Positions 61,121 through 64,000 of a stretch of DNA of 64,000 nucleotides are shown in pieces. The DNA is from Cohnella candidum. Lineage in GTDB: Bacteria; Bacillota; Bacilli; Paenibacillales; Paenibacillaceae. The translations under genes and the position numbers were made by a program. The stretch covers positions 3,721,001-3,785,000 of the forward strand of contig NZ_CP033433.1 of the NCBI RefSeq assembly GCF_003713065.1, written 5' to 3'. Under the pieces are notes generated by a model, which ran no database searches, had not been told where the DNA came from, and worked only from the letters and a program-made list of their open reading frames with translations. Within the stretch, counting starts at the first letter, position 1. Every line of letters starts with the position of its first letter.

Positions 61121-61966
61121 CTAATCTTTAACCAGGAAATCCCTCAATGCTTGCCGCCAATGACGCATGGGTTCAAATCCCGCTCGTTCCATGGCGTCAT
61201 GGCCGAGGACCGAATACGCCGGCCTGGGAGCAGGACGGGGAAATTCTTGCGTCGTACATGGAAGAACTTGAACACTCTTGCCGGATTCTTCGAAGATCGC
61301 CTGGGCAAACTGAAACCACGTGCAAGTTCCGCTGTTCGACGCGTGGTAAACGCCATAAAGTTCGGTTAAAACCAGGTCCGTCAAAAACCGCGCAAGATCA
61401 AGCGTGTAAGTCGGGCTTCCGGTCTGGTCGTTTACGACGGTGAGCGATGGACGCGTTTCAGCCAGCTTTAGCATCGTATGAACGAAGTTGGCCCCGTACT
61501 TTCCATAGACCCAAGATGTTCGTACGACGAAAGTGCGGCTGCAAGCAGCTAAGGCAGCCTGCTCACCCTCGAGCTTCGTTCTTCCGTACACCGTTTGCGG
61601 ACCGGTGCGGTCGTCTTCGCCGTAAGGCTGCTTCCCCCGGCCGTCGAAAACGTAATCGGTACTGACATAGCAAAACTTCGCGCCGACGGATTCCGTTGCT
61701 TCAGCCATATTACGGGTTCCCGTTACGTTAATAAGGTAGGCCTTTTCCGGTTCCGATTCGGCGAGATCCACCGCGGTGTATGCAGCCGCATGGATGACGG
61801 CATCGGGATTGATTCGCTCCATCACCTGACGGCAGGATGAGCTGTCCGTGATATCGAGCTGCTCGCGATCCAGACCGATGAAAGTGACTCCTGGGCGCCG
61901 TAGGCTCACTAATTCCTGCCCCAGTTGTCCTCCTGCTCCGGTAACAACTACCGTAAAATCAGCCAT
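61121..61966 (-). CDS. rfbD: dTDP-4-dehydrorhamnose reductase
   Basis: A 281-residue SDR enzyme that makes dTDP-L-rhamnose with NADPH. The Rossmann motif VTGAGGQLGQELV is at the N-terminus and the catalytic Tyr-Lys pair is in YVSTDYVFDG...TVYGRTKLEGE. The ATG (61964-61966) overlaps the end of rfbB by 8 bp. It is the last gene of the rfbACBD order, 97 bp upstream of the SASP gene. Confidence 0.95.
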   Translation of the reverse strand: MADFTVVVTGAGGQLGQELVSLRRPGVTFIGLDREQLDITDSSSCRQVMERINPDAVIHAAAYTAVDLAESEPEKAYLINVTGTRNMAEATESVGAKFCYVSTDYVFDGRGKQPYGEDDRTGPQTVYGRTKLEGEQAALAACSRTFVVRTSWVYGKYGANFVHTMLKLAETRPSLTVVNDQTGSPTYTLDLARFLTDLVLTELYGVYHASNSGTCTWFQFAQAIFEESGKSVQVLPCTTQEFPRPAPRPAYSVLGHDAMERAGFEPMRHWRQALRDFLVKD

Positions 61967-62942
61967 TTTCCCGATACGCTCCCGTTTCGATGCGCTCCAT
62001 CCACTTCTCGTTATTCAGATACCACTGGATCGTGGCACGAATGCCGGATTCATAATCGTGTTTCGGATTCCAGCCCAACTGGCGGCGGATCTTCGACGCA
62101 TCGATCGCATAGCGGCGGTCGTGCCCCAAACGGTCTTCGACGTAAGAAATCAGCGATTCCGGACGACCCAGCTCCTGAAGAATCGTACGGACGACCTGCA
62201 GGTTCGTTCTTTCGTTATGCCCGCCGACATTATAGACTTCCCCGCTGACTCCCTTATGAACCACCAAATCGATCGCGCTGCAATGATCTTCAACGTAAAG
62301 CCAATCCCGGACGTTGAGCCCGTCTCCGTATACCGGCAGAGGCTTATACGCCAAAGCATTGCGGATCATGAGCGGAATCAGTTTCTCGGGAAACTGGTAC
62401 GGTCCGTAGTTGTTGGAACATCTCGTTATGTTCACGGGGAGACCGAACGTTTCATGATATGCCCGAACTAGGAGGTCCGCTCCCGCCTTGCTTGCGGAGT
62501 AAGGACTATTGGGCGCGAGCGGCGTTTCTTCCGTGAAAAGCCCTTCAGCCCCCAAGGTTCCGTATACTTCGTCCGTAGAGACTTGAATGTAGTTGCCCAC
62601 CTTGTACTGCTTAGACAAATCCAGCAAAGTTTGAGTCCCTTGGATGTTGCTCCTTACGAAAATTCCGGGATCAAGAATGCTTCTATCTACATGGGACTCC
62701 GCTGCGAAGTTGACGACCGTGTCGACTCTCTCCTGGAATATCGACTCCATGGCAGCTCGGTCCGCGATATCCGCGCGGACGAATCGGTAGTTCTCTCCGC
62801 CGACCCCTTCCAGGTTATCCAGGTTACCTGCATAAGTAAGCAAGTCTACATTGATGACCTCATACTCCGGATGCTCCCGTCTCACGTAGTGGACGAAGTT
62901 GCTTCCGATAAAACCGGCTCCGCCGGTAATCAGCAATCTCAA
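61959..62942 (-). CDS. rfbB: dTDP-glucose 4,6-dehydratase
   Basis: A 327-residue extended-SDR enzyme. The NAD motif LLITGGAGFIGSNFV begins at residue 2, and VSTDEVYG plus the YSASKAGAD motif (Tyr-xxx-Lys) are catalytic. The start is TTG at 62940-62942, with GAAGGG 8 nt upstream in the end of rfbC; a GTG three codons earlier would overlap that site. It converts dTDP-glucose to the 4-keto-6-deoxy sugar used by rfbC and rfbD, and by other deoxysugar pathways. Confidence 0.96.
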   Translation of the reverse strand: MRLLITGGAGFIGSNFVHYVRREHPEYEVINVDLLTYAGNLDNLEGVGGENYRFVRADIADRAAMESIFQERVDTVVNFAAESHVDRSILDPGIFVRSNIQGTQTLLDLSKQYKVGNYIQVSTDEVYGTLGAEGLFTEETPLAPNSPYSASKAGADLLVRAYHETFGLPVNITRCSNNYGPYQFPEKLIPLMIRNALAYKPLPVYGDGLNVRDWLYVEDHCSAIDLVVHKGVSGEVYNVGGHNERTNLQVVRTILQELGRPESLISYVEDRLGHDRRYAIDASKIRRQLGWNPKHDYESGIRATIQWYLNNEKWMERIETGAYRENG

Positions 62943-62947
62943 GACGT

Positions 62948-63505
62948 TCACCCTTCGAAAATGAAGTTGATTTCAGCATTGGCTAGCTTAGGATGGCGAG
63001 TGTCTTTCTCCGAGAGAATCGCGTGTTCAACCGGCCATGTGATCCCAATCGCAGGATCGTCCCATGCGATTCCCCGATCGTGTTCCGCCGAATAAAGATT
63101 GTCCACCTTGTATTGCACTTCTGTGTTCGGCTCCAGCGTGCAGAAACCATGCGCGAAACCTTTAGGCACAAGGAGCTGATGCTTGTTATCGGCGGATAAC
63201 GTAAACCCTTCCCAATGGCCGAAAGTCGGTGAGCCTTTCCGAATATCCACCACAACATCGTAAATGGAGCCGGCCGTCACTCGAACCAGTTTGGTTTGAG
63301 CCTTCGGCTCCAACTGGTAGTGCAGTCCGCGTAAGACGCCGGTTTCGACGGACAAAGAATGATTGTCCTGAACGAAAACCATAGGAATGCCATTCTGCAC
63401 ATAGCGTTCTTGATTATAGCTCTCCACGAAAAATCCGCGGTGATCTTGGAAAACCTTCGGTTCGATTAGCTTAACACCCGGCAGCTTGCCTTCCGTTACT
63501 ATCAT
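62948..63505 (-). CDS. rfbC: dTDP-4-dehydrorhamnose 3,5-epimerase
   Basis: A 185-residue cupin epimerase. The motifs QDHRGFFVESYN, QDNHSLSVETGVLRGLHYQ (with the catalytic His-Asp environment) and LVPKGFAHGF are typical. ATG at 63503-63505 with AAGGTG 8 nt upstream, 12 bp after rfbA. Confidence 0.96.
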   Translation of the reverse strand: MIVTEGKLPGVKLIEPKVFQDHRGFFVESYNQERYVQNGIPMVFVQDNHSLSVETGVLRGLHYQLEPKAQTKLVRVTAGSIYDVVVDIRKGSPTFGHWEGFTLSADNKHQLLVPKGFAHGFCTLEPNTEVQYKVDNLYSAEHDRGIAWDDPAIGITWPVEHAILSEKDTRHPKLANAEINFIFEG

Positions 63506-63517
63506 CTCTTGATCACC

Positions 63518-64000
63518 TTACAATTTAAGTTTGCCGAACTCCTCGCCGAAACGGACTTCTTGCGCCAACTCATTCGCTTTCATAAGCGAACCATAGGTGC
63601 CGGCGTCCGTCCACCACCCTTGAAGGGCATCATAAGTTAACGTTCCCTCTTCGATATAGCTATTGTTCACATCCGTGATTTCTAACTCTCCGCGAGCCGA
63701 GGGCTTCAAACGACGGACAACGTTAAACACTTCGGCATCGTACATGTATATTCCGGTTACCGCGTATTGACTCTTAGGATGGGACGGCTTCTCCTCAATG
63801 GAAACGATTCGGTCCCCGTCCAGTTCCGGAACGCCATATCGATTCGGATCCGGCACCTCTTGAATAAGAATCTTGGCACCTTTTCCTTGCTTTCTGAAAT
63901 TTTCCACGTATGGAGCAATGGAATCTTCGAACACATTATCCCCCAGAATGACAACCATCGAATCATCGCCCACGAAATGTTCCGCCAATCCGAGAGCTTG
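63518..64000 (-). CDS. rfbA: Glucose-1-phosphate thymidylyltransferase (3' part, cut by window edge)
   Basis: The C-terminal ~160 residues are present and the frame stays open through the right edge. The visible motifs are MVVILGDNVFEDSI, QEVPDPNRYGVPELDGDRI and IEEKPSHPKSQYAVTGIYMYD. They are typical of RfbA/RmlA, which makes dTDP-glucose and is feedback-inhibited by dTDP-rhamnose. It leads the rfbACBD cluster, in the same orientation and with only 12 bp to rfbC. Confidence 0.94.
   Translation of the reverse strand, partial: QALGLAEHFVGDDSMVVILGDNVFEDSIAPYVENFRKQGKGAKILIQEVPDPNRYGVPELDGDRIVSIEEKPSHPKSQYAVTGIYMYDAEVFNVVRRLKPSARGELEITDVNNSYIEEGTLTYDALQGWWTDAGTYGSLMKANELAQEVRFGEEFGKLKL

Noticed and set aside
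1..64000. tRNA, rRNA, insertion sequences, integrases, attachment sites and CRISPR arrays.
   Set aside because: None was recognised on either strand; all larger intervals are occupied by coding genes or short regulatory gaps under 300 bp.

Overview
The window is chromosomal DNA of a moderately high-GC, endospore-forming, motile Firmicute, most likely a member of the Paenibacillaceae (Paenibacillus or Cohnella type). The reasons are an alpha/beta-type SASP, a Bacillus-like comF-flgM-flgKL-fliW-csrA-hag order, DegS/DegU, a MinJ-like protein next to FtsEX and CtpB, copper-amine-oxidase-type stalk domains and SLH-domain proteins. No rRNA, tRNA, IS element, prophage or CRISPR array was recognised.

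Layout. 1-3.5 kb: the first codons of a leftward gene with its own promoter, an SPFH protein and a zinc-ribbon membrane protein, and an SdpR/SdpI-like repressor/immunity pair under a palindromic operator. 3.5-9.4 kb (leftward): ftsE, ftsX, an M23 murein hydrolase activator, ctpB and minJ, a cell-envelope and division operon. 9.6-12.7 kb (rightward): a VanW/YoaR-like protein and a secreted protein of four ~95-residue repeats preceded by a sigma-D-type promoter. 12.7-20.9 kb (leftward): a seven-gene arginine operon, argCJBDFGH, with ARG-like boxes over its promoter and no carAB. 20.9-26.8 kb (leftward): yitT family, prfB with its programmed frameshift, secA, hpf and a cold-shock gene.

26.9-46.4 kb is the most distinctive part: a flagellar filament locus with embedded glycosylation genes. 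Two very large leftward modular proteins combine glycosyltransferase, methyltransferase and kinase-like or TPR modules. Two tandem rightward GT2-TPR paralogues follow, then leftward fliT-like, fliS, flaG and fliD, a third GT2-TPR protein next to fliD and hag, then hag, csrA, fliW, a DUF6470 gene, flgL, flgK, flgN, flgM and yvyF. Consensus sigma-D sites precede hag and probably flgM, and the hag leader carries a CsrA-type site. The simplest reading is that these transferases build and cap an O-glycan on the short (271-residue) flagellin.

46.5-51.9 kb (leftward): comFC, comFA, an unrecognised small membrane-anchored protein, degU and degS. 52-59.3 kb: a large secreted phosphodiester-glycosidase/stalk-domain protein, a YjbR-like protein and a 1335-residue SLH surface protein. 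59.4-64 kb: metK with a short leader that can form an antiterminator or a terminator, an alpha/beta SASP, and the dTDP-L-rhamnose genes rfbA (cut by the window edge), rfbC, rfbB and rfbD. The rhamnose genes could feed surface or flagellar glycans.

Start codons were chosen from ribosome-binding sites; several genes use GTG or TTG (minJ, ftsE, the VanW gene, argF, argC, yitT, degS, metK, rfbB, the YjbR gene). Family assignments rest on motifs and gene order read by eye, without database searches.
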